Below, piece by piece: positions 8,640 to 17,199 of a DNA stretch of 64,000 nt (position 1 is its first letter; every line of letters starts with the position of its first letter). Origin of the DNA: Longimicrobiaceae bacterium. Its GTDB lineage: Bacteria; Gemmatimonadota; Gemmatimonadetes; Longimicrobiales; Longimicrobiaceae. Both the position numbers and the translations under genes were made by a program. The stretch lies in NCBI GenBank assembly GCA_030447645.1, contig JAUJOM010000009.1:2270-66269 (forward strand), read 5' to 3'. Below the pieces are notes generated by a model. It was not told the DNA's origin, ran no database searches, and was given only the letters and a program-made list of their open reading frames with translations.

Positions 8640-9983
8640 TTACTCCCGGACTTCACCGGAATGGGAAGCGGCACCCCTCGGCACCTCCGCCCTCCATGGC
8701 GCGATGAGCGGGAGAAGTAGAACGGCGGGGATCCCGGCTGCGATGGTGAAAAGAAAAAAGGTTGGCCACCCTGTCGCTTCGGCGATCCGGCCTGCGGGAG
8801 CGGCGAGGACATCCCGGCCGAACGACATCAAGCTTGACAACAGCGCAAACTGTGTGGCCGAAAAACGGCGGCTGGACATGACCATCAGGAACGCCACGAA
8901 CACCGCGGTAACCATTCCGCCGCTCACGTTCTCGATTACGATTGCGACCGTGAGCCCCACACGGCTAGCGGTCACCTCCGACACGCTGAGCCAGTAGTAC
9001 GCCAGATTGCTGAGGATCTGGAGCGCCATGAAGGCCCACAACGACCGATTGATTCCCAGCCGCGCGATCACCGCACCACCCGTCAGCACGCCTACGATGG
9101 TCGCGACCATCCCGATCCCGCCCCTGATTGCGCCGACGTCGGTCTGAGTGAAGCCGATCTGGAGCAGGAAGGGCGTCGTCATGTTTTGAGCGAGCCGATC
9201 CGCGAGCTGGTAAAGGATGGTGAACGCCAGGACGGTCACCCCCAGCCCGGGCCCGGTGCGCCGGAAGAAGTCAACGAAGGGGTCGACGACTGCCTCCTTC
9301 AGTCCCTGGGGGGGTGCGGCCCGCAGCACTGGTTCCGGGGCGAAAAGGGACGCCGCGATGCCCACCAGCATCAGCCCCGCCATGAGCAGGTACACGCTGG
9401 GCCAGGGTATCCGGTCCGCGAGGATCAGGGCGAGCGAGCCGGTTACGATCAGGGCGACGCGGTAGCCGAGTACTCCGATCGCGGCACCCGCCCCCATTTC
9501 GCGCTCGGCCAGCACATCCACCTGATAGCCATTGTAGACGGCGTCCTGACTCGCACTGAAGAAGGCAATGAGCACCGCCGTTAGCGCTAGTGGCCGGAGG
9601 GCTCGCTCCGGGTCCTGAAGCGCCATCGCTGCAATCGCGAGCATGAGCCCGACCTGGGTGATGACAAGCCATCCTCGCCGCCTGCCCAGGAAAGGTGGAA
9701 CGTAAGCGTCGAATAGCGGGGCCCAGAGGAATTTGAGTGAGTACGGGAGGGTAACCAGGCTGAACAACCCGATGGTGGTCAGATCCACCTGTTCCACCGT
9801 CATCCACGCCTGTAGCGTCTGACTCGTCAGGAATAGGGGGAGCCCGGACGCGAAGCCGAGGAAGAGCAGCGCCAGCATCTTGCGCTGCCCGAACACCTCC
9901 CAAATACCCAGAGGCCGGCTGGCCTCTGCCGGCGTAACACCCGGAACTGTCCGCTCCACCACACCATCCCGGGGGGCGCTCAC
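8640..9983 (-). CDS. ampG: AmpG-type muropeptide permease (MFS)
   Basis: AmpG imports GlcNAc-anhydroMurNAc muropeptides across the inner membrane for recycling. This 447-aa protein has about 12 hydrophobic segments and the AmpG pattern near the N-terminus: LGFASGLPLFLT, then LQAWM, DLTTIGLFSLV, LPYSLKFLWAPLFD and LGRRRGWL. Later features include FSASQDAVYNGYQVD in the fourth helix region. The GTG start at 9983 overlaps the nagZ stop by 4 nt (GTGA), so permease and glycosidase are translationally linked. Other small MFS carriers are possible, but the motif run and the neighbours strongly favour AmpG. Confidence 0.9.
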   Translation of the reverse strand: MSAPRDGVVERTVPGVTPAEASRPLGIWEVFGQRKMLALLFLGFASGLPLFLTSQTLQAWMTVEQVDLTTIGLFSLVTLPYSLKFLWAPLFDAYVPPFLGRRRGWLVITQVGLMLAIAAMALQDPERALRPLALTAVLIAFFSASQDAVYNGYQVDVLAEREMGAGAAIGVLGYRVALIVTGSLALILADRIPWPSVYLLMAGLMLVGIAASLFAPEPVLRAAPPQGLKEAVVDPFVDFFRRTGPGLGVTVLAFTILYQLADRLAQNMTTPFLLQIGFTQTDVGAIRGGIGMVATIVGVLTGGAVIARLGINRSLWAFMALQILSNLAYYWLSVSEVTASRVGLTVAIVIENVSGGMVTAVFVAFLMVMSSRRFSATQFALLSSLMSFGRDVLAAPAGRIAEATGWPTFFLFTIAAGIPAVLLLPLIAPWRAEVPRGAASHSGEVRE

Positions 9984-11436
9984 CGGTCCAGCCCCCCAGC
10001 AACCAGCGTGGGAAGTCCGCTGGTGGTTCCGAGCAGCCAGGCTACGGAGGCTTCCTGCATAAGCGACTCACCCCCCCACGCGGCGAGCACGTGGCGCGCG
10101 TCGGGCACGTCCGCAGCCAGGCGCGGAGGGCCAAAAAGGATCACTGGGGCATGGGGGTGCACCTGCAGCACCTCGCGAACTCGTGCCTGGGCCTGCTGGG
10201 AGATACCCGGTCGTCCCTTCCAGGCACGGATGTCCGAGTACAAAGCGATGATCGGGTTGCCGCCTTCCCCAAGGTCGATCCCCGCGTGCCCCAACGCCGC
10301 GGGAAACGCGCTCCGTGGATACGCCGGCCACGGGCCGCCGATGTCGTCGTCGATCTCGATCACACGCACGGGATCCGCAGGGAGTGCGGGGTTGCCGCGC
10401 ACCACGCGCAGGGTGCGGACTGCCGTCATCAATGCCCAGCGCAGGTCGCGCTCGCGTCCCCACACCCCCCGGGGTGGACCCGCCACCCTGGCGACCGCCA
10501 CCTCCACCCGCCCCAGAGCTTCTTCGATCCGGGCCTCGGTGAGCCGCCCATCCTGGAGCGCCGCTTCCAGTTCGCGGATGATCGCCTCCATGTCCTGCGG
10601 GTAGAGCAGCATGGTGCAGCCGGCCGCGACTGCCGCGACTGAGGCTTCCGCCTCGTTCATGTTTTCGGTCAGGCCGTCCATGACGATCGCGTCGGTAACG
10701 ATCAACCCGTCGTAGCCCAGCTCTCCCGCAGCAGCCCGCGCAGGATCGGTTTGGAAAGGGTGGCCGGGTGGCACTCGGGGTCCAGCGCCGGATAGGCGAC
10801 GTGCGCCGTCATCATGGAGTCCACCCTGGCGGCGATCGCGGCCCGGAAGGGCTCCAGATCCACCTCCAGTTCTTCGCGGGACGCGGCCACGAGCGGCTTT
10901 TCAATGTGCGAATCGCCGGTGGTGCGTCCGTGCCCCGGGAAGTGCTTGGCACACGAAAGCGCGCCGCCCGCCCGGCACCCCTCGATCCAGGCTGCGACGT
11001 GCTCCGCGGTGCGGTGGGGGTGCGGCCGAAGGCGCGTGTGCCGATGATGGGGTTTTCGGGCTCGATATCCGCGTCGGCGACCGGAGCGTACACCCAGTTG
11101 ATCCCGAGCGCACGCGCATCATAGGCGGTGATCTCCCCGCGCGCCGGGTGACTTCGACGTCGTTCAGCGAGCCGAGTGCTCCGGCAGGGGAAGCGGGGTG
11201 GCGCCGCGAAACTGCTGTCCCGCCCCGCGCTCCAGGTCGCTGGCGATCAGCAGCGGGTACTTGGCGCGGCTGTGCAGCTCTTCCGTCAGTTCACGAACCC
11301 GAGCACCTTCGCCGAGAAACAGGATAAAGCCACCTACCCCAAGCTCCAGCCCTCGTTCGATCCTCGCCCGCATCCCCTCATATCCTGTCTTGGAGTCCCA
11401 GCGCAGCGCGGGGAGCAGCAAACGGGCAACATTCAC
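9980..11436 (-). CDS. nagZ: Beta-N-acetylhexosaminidase, GH3 (NagZ-like); four frame breaks in the sequence
   Basis: NagZ removes GlcNAc from imported GlcNAc-anhydroMurNAc peptides. The conserved pieces appear in order: LIASDLERGAGQQF, PIIGTRAFG, AKHFPGHGRTTGDSH (the GH3 His loop) and YDGLIVTDAI with the nucleophile Asp. They fall in several frames. Adding one G/C at about 11179, in 11135-11138, in 11008-11009 and in 10716-10718 joins them into a protein of about 485 aa. The C-terminal 200 residues go beyond the minimal NagZ domain, as in longer GH3 homologues. The GTG start at 11436 has GGAG 7 nt upstream and overlaps the previous stop. The signal peptide is not obvious, which fits a cytoplasmic NagZ, although an exported GH3 is not excluded. 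Confidence 0.85.
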
Positions 11437-12641
11437 AAATCGTCTCCAGTCGGTTTCAGTCGGCGAGGTGCACCGGAGCGCCCCGGGTGCGATCCCGCAA
11501 AGGGGTTGGGGAGAGCGAATGGGGTGGCGATGCCCGGACCCCGCAAGACAAACCCCTCGGGTGTTTCACCGATCACCATCCAGCGCACCGGCGAAGCGTT
11601 GCCATGCCGCTCCGGGTTGGTCGTAGCCCGCAGCTCCCCCAGCCGGCTGGGTTCGCCCTCGGTCAAGGGTGCGCTCCACACCTCGTAAACGATCTCGGTG
11701 CCGCCATTCACCGCACGCCGCTTTCCGGGGACTTCCCGCACCCATACGGCTCGCTCGGTGAACGGGAGCAAGCGGGGTGCAACCCCGGGGCCAAGTGAGC
11801 GCGACTCGCCGGTCTTCAGGTCCAGCACGTGAATCACGCGCCCTGCCTCCCATACCGCGATCGGGCGATCGGTGGCTAGAAACGCGGGGAGCACACCCGC
11901 CACCACTTCGACATTCTGCGCCAGGGGCACGAACTTACTCCCGGACGTTTCGATCAGCAGCGCCCCGCTTGCCACATCGGCCACGGAATCACGGACAGCG
12001 GCATGGAAGACCAGGCGCGGCTCGCCCGCGCGCGACATCCCCTCGTAGCCCCCATCCCGCCGGGCAGCGAGCGGGCCACCCCGCGTTTCGGCGAGGCCCA
12101 CCAGCTCCCGGGCGATCGCACTCACCTGCGGATCGGTCTCCCAGGCGAGGAGCGACCGCATCAAGCCGACGTCCTCGGTATCGAGCGCCTGCAGCACCAC
12201 CAGCCGCACCTGCCGGGACGGGTCCCCCACCGCGGCCCGGATCGCGTTGCGGGCTTCCGAACCCGCGACACCGGGGCCATGCAGCGCGGTGACCGCCGCC
12301 GCTCGGACGCGCTCGTCCGGGTCGCGGAGCAGTACGCGCCGGATTACCCCCAGCGCGATCGGGTACCCGCGCTCGCCGAGCAGCGCGAGCGCGTTGCGGC
12401 GCACCGCCAGGTCCCCGTCCTCGTCCTCGGCCAGCGTAACCAGCACCGCGTCCAGCTCCACCCCCATGCGCTCCAGACGCTCGCGCTCCCGATAAAAGCG
12501 GGGCGACGGCTGCTCGGTCCCGAGCACCTTACGCACCTCGTCGTTGAACGCCAGCGACGCTGGGCGGGGTGGATGAGCGCGCAAACCGCACCCGGTCAGG
12601 AGTCCCAAGAGGACAGCAGAGTAGCAGCTCAAGAGACGCAT
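11433..12641 (-). CDS. HEAT-repeat lipoprotein of unknown function
   Basis: A 402-aa protein with a lipoprotein signal (LLGLLTGC, C18). Residues about 55-200 contain HEAT-like helical pairs: DLAVRRNALALLGERG, DERVRAAAVTALHGPG, RQVRLVVLQALDTED. The C-terminal half is beta-rich and looks like a propeller or other sheet domain (TDRPIAVWEAGRVIHVLDLKTGE). It is likely anchored in the periplasm and acts by binding another protein. Its stop overlaps the nagZ start in GTGA, so it belongs to the recycling operon. A link to murein degradation is inferred from context only. Confidence 0.8.
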   Translation of the reverse strand: MRLLSCYSAVLLGLLTGCGLRAHPPRPASLAFNDEVRKVLGTEQPSPRFYRERERLERMGVELDAVLVTLAEDEDGDLAVRRNALALLGERGYPIALGVIRRVLLRDPDERVRAAAVTALHGPGVAGSEARNAIRAAVGDPSRQVRLVVLQALDTEDVGLMRSLLAWETDPQVSAIARELVGLAETRGGPLAARRDGGYEGMSRAGEPRLVFHAAVRDSVADVASGALLIETSGSKFVPLAQNVEVVAGVLPAFLATDRPIAVWEAGRVIHVLDLKTGESRSLGPGVAPRLLPFTERAVWVREVPGKRRAVNGGTEIVYEVWSAPLTEGEPSRLGELRATTNPERHGNASPVRWMVIGETPEGFVLRGPGIATPFALPNPFAGSHPGRSGAPRRLKPTGDDL

Positions 12642-12673
12642 ATCATTTTACACCGCGAAAATCCTGCCGCATC

Positions 12674-13837
12674 TTACGGGACGCGGGGTGGGTACGCGCC
12701 CGGCGTGAAGCTTCCGAGGATCCGGGGCCCCGCCGCACCGGTCGCCGCGGGTACGTTCGCGGGGATCCGGCACAGGTGGGCCCAGGCCAGAACCGCGAAG
12801 GCCAGCGCCTCCTTGGCGTCAACGTCCACGCCCAGCCCGGCGCCATCCGCAACCGGTACGGGATCGAGCAGCTCCCGGATTCGCCGCATCAGGGTGGGGT
12901 TGCGTGCCCCCCCGCCCGTGAGCACCACTTCGCTCACGCCCAGCGGGAGGAGCCAGCGCTGGTGCGCCTCGGCAACGCTGCGCGCGGTCAGCTCGGTGAG
13001 CGTCGCCACCAGGTCGAGCCAGTCCTGGTCCCCTTCCGGCGCGGTCGATTCCACCAGCTTTTGCACAAACGGGCGGCCGAACTCTTCGCGCCCGGTGGAC
13101 TTGGGTGGCTTCCTCCCGAAGAACGGGTGGGTGAGCAGCTCGCCGAGCAGCTTCTCGTCCACCGTGCCCCGTGCCGCGAGTCGGCCATCCCGGTCGAACC
13201 GGTGACGCCCCCCGGTGGCGATCTCCACCGCCGCGTCGATCAGGGCATTGCCGGGACCCGTGTCAAACGCGAACACCCCCGTGCCGCTTCCACGCGGGGG
13301 AACGTACGACACGTTCCCGATCCCTCCCAGGTTCTGCAGAGCACGCGCGCGGGTCGCATCGGCGAACAGGAGGCCATCTACCCAGGGTACCAGCGGCGCG
13401 CCGTGCCCGCCCGCGGCGACATCCCGCGCCCGGAAGTCCGACACCACACCGCAGCCGGTCCGTTCGGCGATGGTGGCGGGACAGCCGAGCTGCAGCGTGG
13501 CCCCTCGCCGGCCGTTCGCCGGGGGGCGGTGCCACACCGTCTGCCCGTGGGAGCCGATGGCGTCTACCTGCTCCACCGGCACACCGGCGTCCGCGCAAAC
13601 CTGCAGCGCTGCCTCAGCCAGCCACTCCCCGACGTCCGCGTGCAGCGTGCACAGAGCGTCCGCCGTACCGGCCAGGATCGCATCGTGAATCCGGGCCCGG
13701 CGCGTGTCGTCGTAGGGGAGAGTCACCGAGTGGCGGAGCCGCCACCGGATGTCCTCCATACTCGTCCCGCCGATCTCCACCAGCGCCGCATCGGCGCCGT
13801 CGAGGGAGGTGCCGGACATCAAGCCGACGATCAGCAC
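12674..13837 (-). CDS. anmK: Anhydro-N-acetylmuramic acid kinase
   Basis: AnmK opens the 1,6-anhydro ring of anhMurNAc and phosphorylates it to MurNAc-6-phosphate, the MurQ substrate. The family opening is MSGTSLDGADAAL. Further signatures are GSHGQTVWH, QLGCPATIAERTG, SDFRARDVAAGGHGAPLVP, NLGGIGNVSYV, the catalytic FDTGPGNALID and VLTGGGARNPTLM. I chose the GTG at 13837, which overlaps the stop of the preceding gene by 7 nt and begins directly with LIVGLMSGTS; a longer frame to 13945 would add a low-quality Arg-rich extension. The result is 387 aa, normal for the family. It sits in the ampG-nagZ-anmK-murQ block. Confidence 0.95.
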   Translation of the reverse strand: MLIVGLMSGTSLDGADAALVEIGGTSMEDIRWRLRHSVTLPYDDTRRARIHDAILAGTADALCTLHADVGEWLAEAALQVCADAGVPVEQVDAIGSHGQTVWHRPPANGRRGATLQLGCPATIAERTGCGVVSDFRARDVAAGGHGAPLVPWVDGLLFADATRARALQNLGGIGNVSYVPPRGSGTGVFAFDTGPGNALIDAAVEIATGGRHRFDRDGRLAARGTVDEKLLGELLTHPFFGRKPPKSTGREEFGRPFVQKLVESTAPEGDQDWLDLVATLTELTARSVAEAHQRWLLPLGVSEVVLTGGGARNPTLMRRIRELLDPVPVADGAGLGVDVDAKEALAFAVLAWAHLCRIPANVPAATGAAGPRILGSFTPGAYPPRVP

Positions 13838-14307
13838 GCTTCCCGTATGCGGCGAATGTGGTGCCCGTCGTGCCGGACGGCCGCGGACAGGAGCTGGTAC
13901 ACCGTCACCGTTCCCCACTCGTGATGCGGCGCCGCCCAGGCCCAAACTTCTACACCGCGCCGCTGGACCGCGCCAAAGTTGCGCCCGCGCAGGCGGGTGT
14001 ATTCATCCAGGTACCCACCTGGCTCCAGGCCTGGACGTGGCTCCGGCGCGCGGCCGCCGAGTGGCTCGCCACATTGCAGCGAACACAGTCCGTCTTCCAG
14101 CTCCGCCTCGCTGGCCGCCAGGTGAGCCAGGTGCTCCCGTGGACTCCACCCGCCCTCGCCCCCGGCGTGACTCCACCGCTCGGAGGGTATCTCCTCCAGT
14201 GCGGTGGCGGCGATACGGGGCCCGAGTTCGAAGCGGATCAGCAATTCTTCCCACTCCGCGATTCCCGGCGGAGCGGAAGGAAAATCCGCATACGGATTAC
14301 CGGTCAT
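13831..14307 (-). CDS. DinB-superfamily protein
   Basis: A 158-aa four-helix-bundle type protein. The fit to the DinB/DUF664 group rests on WSPREHLAHLAASE in the middle and VRHDGHHIRRIREA at the end, which supply the histidines of the usual metal triad. Some members use low-molecular-weight thiols and others have no known reaction. I chose the ATG at 14307, which lies inside the end of murQ (11-nt overlap); an upstream start at 14355 would overlap murQ further. Its stop overlaps the anmK start. It is thus embedded between two recycling enzymes, but no role in that pathway is established. Confidence 0.85.
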   Translation of the reverse strand: MTGNPYADFPSAPPGIAEWEELLIRFELGPRIAATALEEIPSERWSHAGGEGGWSPREHLAHLAASEAELEDGLCSLQCGEPLGGRAPEPRPGLEPGGYLDEYTRLRGRNFGAVQRRGVEVWAWAAPHHEWGTVTVYQLLSAAVRHDGHHIRRIREAC

Positions 14308-15220
14308 CCGTGCCCTGCCGAGCCAGAATCTCACCCAGTCGTCCACCAACCTCATCCAGGCGCCTGCGGGCCTCGCTCATGTCTCCGTCCGTCAAATGCA
14401 GCGCAATAGCCAGCTTGACGCTCCCGCCGGAGCGGTGGAGCAGCGCGGCGGCCTCGTCCCGGTCCACCTCCAGCGTTTCCATAAGGATACGCTGGCTGCG
14501 GTCCACCAGCTTGCGGTTGGTGGCCCGCAGATCCACCATCAGGTTGCCATACGTCTTGCCCAGTCGGATCATGGCTCCGGTGCTGATGGTGTTCAACACC
14601 AGCTTGGTAGCCGTACCTGCCTTCATGCGGGTAGACCCCGTGACCACCTCGGGTCCCACCAGCGGGGCGATCACCACGTCGTACGCCTCCAGGTACTCCT
14701 TCGGAGGCGGAGTGCAGAGCAACAAGCCGGTGTGCGCCCCCAGCTCCTGGGCCCGGCGGAGCGCCCCGTGGACGTAGGGTGTAGTCCCGGAGGCGGCGAT
14801 ACCGAGCACGAAGTCGCGCTCCGTGACGCCGCGCTGGTCCATGGCAGCGGCCCCCTCTTCCGGGTGGTCTTCCGCCCCCTCGATGGCGCGCGTGAGGGCC
14901 GGCGAGCCGCCGGCGATCACTCCCTGCACCAGCGTGCGCTCGACACTGTACGTAGGCGGCATCTCGGATGCGTCCAGCACGCCCAGTCGCCCGGAGGTTC
15001 CAGCGCCGACGTAAATCAAGTGCCCGCCCCGCCGAAGGGCTTTCTCCGCGATCTCGATGGCGCGCGCGATCTCCAGGCGCTCGGCATGAACGGCGGGGGC
15101 GACTTTGTCGTCTTCGGCGTTGATCACGTCCACCAGCTCAAGGGGCGACAGCTGATCGATCCCGGTGGTGGCGGGATTGCGCTGCTCCGTGAGCCGCAGG
15201 TCCTCGGGTGGGGCTGGCAT
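14297..15220 (-). CDS. murQ: N-acetylmuramic acid 6-phosphate etherase
   Basis: MurQ cleaves the lactyl ether of MurNAc-6-phosphate to GlcNAc-6-phosphate and D-lactate. The 307-aa protein has the SIS-domain fold. It shows TEQRNPAT near the start, GAGTSGRLGVLDASEMPPTY with catalytic E86, AIEGAEDHPEEG with E117, GIAASGTTPYVHGAL, and GSTRMKAGTATKLVLN. All the family signatures are present and the length is typical. It is the first gene of the leftward recycling run and has its own predicted promoter, divergent from ggt. Confidence 0.97.
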   Translation of the reverse strand: MPAPPEDLRLTEQRNPATTGIDQLSPLELVDVINAEDDKVAPAVHAERLEIARAIEIAEKALRRGGHLIYVGAGTSGRLGVLDASEMPPTYSVERTLVQGVIAGGSPALTRAIEGAEDHPEEGAAAMDQRGVTERDFVLGIAASGTTPYVHGALRRAQELGAHTGLLLCTPPPKEYLEAYDVVIAPLVGPEVVTGSTRMKAGTATKLVLNTISTGAMIRLGKTYGNLMVDLRATNRKLVDRSQRILMETLEVDRDEAAALLHRSGGSVKLAIALHLTDGDMSEARRRLDEVGGRLGEILARQGTDDR

Positions 15221-15227
15221 GCAAGCA

Positions 15228-15257
15228 AAAGTAGCAAGTGACGGTCCATGGCAGCAA
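15228..15257 (-). promoter_or_regulatory. Predicted promoter of murQ, probably leaderless
   Basis: On the minus strand TTGCTG (15257-15252) and TACTTT (15233-15228) are 18 bp apart. The -10 ends 7 nt before the murQ ATG, so transcription would begin at or next to the start codon. No Shine-Dalgarno sequence is present, which agrees with a leaderless message. Confidence 0.5.
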
Positions 15258-15270
15258 CCGGGGACGGGGA

Positions 15271-15300
15271 TTGCTCGCGCGCAAAGGACACCGGTAGATT
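15271..15300 (+). promoter_or_regulatory. Predicted promoter of ggt, probably leaderless
   Basis: TTGCTC (15271-15276) and TAGATT (15295-15300) are 18 bp apart. Only 6 nt (CGCCCC) separate the -10 from the ATG. It mirrors the divergent murQ promoter in spacing and hexamers, and again no Shine-Dalgarno sequence is visible. Confidence 0.5.
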
Positions 15301-15306
15301 CGCCCC

Positions 15307-17097
15307 ATGATCAAACACCATGTAACCACCCTCGTGGGCGCCCTGCTGCTCGTTGGCGGCTGCGCCCCGGAAGCCCAGCTGCAGCGCGCCCCCCACCCGC
15401 AGGAGAGCGAGGCCCAGTTTCCTACCGGATGGGCATTCCCGGCCCAATCCGTAGCACCAACCCGCGCGACCGGCGGAATGGTGACGACCACGGACCGGGT
15501 GGCGAGCGAGGTGGGTGCGGAAATCCTGCGCCGCGGCGGAAACGCGGTGGACGCGGCGATCGCCACCTTTTTCGCTCTCGCGGTGGTCAACCCGGAGGCC
15601 GGCAACATCGGCGGGGGGGGCTTTCTGGTCGCCCGCATGGCCGATGGAAGTGCCGCCTCACTGGACTTCCGCGAGAAAGCGCCGCTCGCCGCCACGCGCG
15701 ACATGTTCCTGGATGCCGCAGGCAACCTTTCCGAGCGCTCGGTAGTGGGACACCTGGCGGCGGGCGTGCCCGGCTCGGTTGCCGGGATGTGGGAGGCGCA
15801 CCGACGCTGGGGGAGCATGCCCTGGGCCGACCTGCTCCTGCCGGCCGTCAATCTTGCCGACGGCATCGTGGTACACGAGCGGCTCGCCCGCTCGCTTCGC
15901 GCCAATGAAGCATACCTGCGCCGCTTTCCCTCCACCTCCGCCGTCTTCCTGCCGGGTGGCCAGCCTCCCCGGGTGGGGGACCGCTGGGCACAACCGGATC
16001 TAGCGGCGACGCTGCGCCGGGTCGTCCGCGAGGGGCACGACGGGTTTTATCGCGGGCGCACCGCCGAGCTGGTCGCGGCTGAGATGCGGCGCGGTGGCGG
16101 CATCATCACCGCCGAGGACCTGGCGCGCTACCGGGCCGTATGGCGCGATCCGGTCAGCTTCACATACCGCGGGCACCGGATCATCTCCATGCCCTCGCCC
16201 TCTTCGGGTGGGGCCACGCTCGCCGTGATCCTGAAAACGCTGGAAGGCTACGATCTCCGGACGCTCGGCTGGCACTCGCCGGAGCACGTGCACCTGTGGA
16301 CGGAGGCTGTGCGCCGCGCATACGCTGACCGCAATGCCTACCTGGCCGACCCCGACTTCGTCCCGCAGCCGACTGGGCGGATGATCTCGGATGCGTACGC
16401 CGCCGAGCGCCGCCGGACGATCCGGCCGGACCGGGCGACGCCGTCGAGCGAGGTAGCCCCCGGTCTGGGACCTGCCCCCGGCGAAGGAACGCAAACCACG
16501 CACTTCAGCGTGGTGGACCGCGCCGGCAACGCGGTAGCCATCACCACCACCATCAATTCGCTTTACGGAAATGCGGTGGTGGTGGGTGGCGCGGGCTTCC
16601 TGCTCAACAACGAGATGGACGACTTCGCCGCCAAGCCCGGCACGGCAAACCAGTTCGGTCTGGTTCAGGGCGAGGCGAACGCGATCCAGCCGGGCAAGCG
16701 CATGCTTTCGGCCATGACGCCCACCATCGTGCTGGGGCCCGAGGGGCGCGTACGGCTGGTGACCGGAACGCCGGGTGGCTCCACCATCATTACTACGGTT
16801 GCTCAGGTAATCTCGGACGTGGTGGACTGGAACATGGACCTGGCGAGTGCAACCGCGGCGCCACGCCTCCATCACCAGCACCTCCCGGACGTGCTGCGCT
16901 TCGAGCGCAACGGCCTGCAGGCTGGAACGGTGGCGCGCCTGCGCACCCTAGGGCATCAGGTGGAAGAGCGAGATGGCTTCCAGGGGGACGTGCAGTCCAT
17001 CATGGTGCTGCGCGACGGGACCCTGATCGGAGCAGCCGATCCACGCCGGGGTGGCGCGGCCGTGGGGGTGGCAGAAGTGCGGCGGGTGGTGCAATAA
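15307..17097 (+). CDS. ggt: Gamma-glutamyltransferase, lipoprotein
   Basis: GGT transfers or hydrolyses the gamma-glutamyl group of glutathione and related peptides; it matures by self-cleavage before a Thr. The 596-aa protein has a lipobox (LVGGC, C19), GGNAVDAAIAT, NPEAGNIGGGGFLVA, and the cleavage site GTQTTHFSVVD with predicted nucleophile T397. NNEMDDF, GKRMLSAMTPTIV and TGTPGGSTIITTV follow in the small subunit. It is divergent from murQ. Gamma-glutamyl bonds also occur in murein peptides (D-Glu), so a role in peptide salvage is possible but inferred. Confidence 0.95.
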   Translation: MIKHHVTTLVGALLLVGGCAPEAQLQRAPHPQESEAQFPTGWAFPAQSVAPTRATGGMVTTTDRVASEVGAEILRRGGNAVDAAIATFFALAVVNPEAGNIGGGGFLVARMADGSAASLDFREKAPLAATRDMFLDAAGNLSERSVVGHLAAGVPGSVAGMWEAHRRWGSMPWADLLLPAVNLADGIVVHERLARSLRANEAYLRRFPSTSAVFLPGGQPPRVGDRWAQPDLAATLRRVVREGHDGFYRGRTAELVAAEMRRGGGIITAEDLARYRAVWRDPVSFTYRGHRIISMPSPSSGGATLAVILKTLEGYDLRTLGWHSPEHVHLWTEAVRRAYADRNAYLADPDFVPQPTGRMISDAYAAERRRTIRPDRATPSSEVAPGLGPAPGEGTQTTHFSVVDRAGNAVAITTTINSLYGNAVVVGGAGFLLNNEMDDFAAKPGTANQFGLVQGEANAIQPGKRMLSAMTPTIVLGPEGRVRLVTGTPGGSTIITTVAQVISDVVDWNMDLASATAAPRLHHQHLPDVLRFERNGLQAGTVARLRTLGHQVEERDGFQGDVQSIMVLRDGTLIGAADPRRGGAAVGVAEVRRVVQ

Positions 17098-17137
17098 CCC
17101 GGCTGAACCTCCGGCGTTGGCTCCGGTAACAACACGC

Positions 17138-17166
17138 TTGCATCCGTCTCGAACGAAGCCTAAATT
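17138..17166 (+). promoter_or_regulatory. Predicted promoter of the two-component pair
   Basis: TTGCAT (17138-17143) and TAAATT (17161-17166) are separated by 17 bp. The predicted start near 17173 lies downstream of a possible GTG start at 17167, which is why I place the kinase start at the ATG at 17200. Confidence 0.6.
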
Positions 17167-17199
17167 GTGCTGCCGGACCATTCCCCAGGCCATCTCGCC

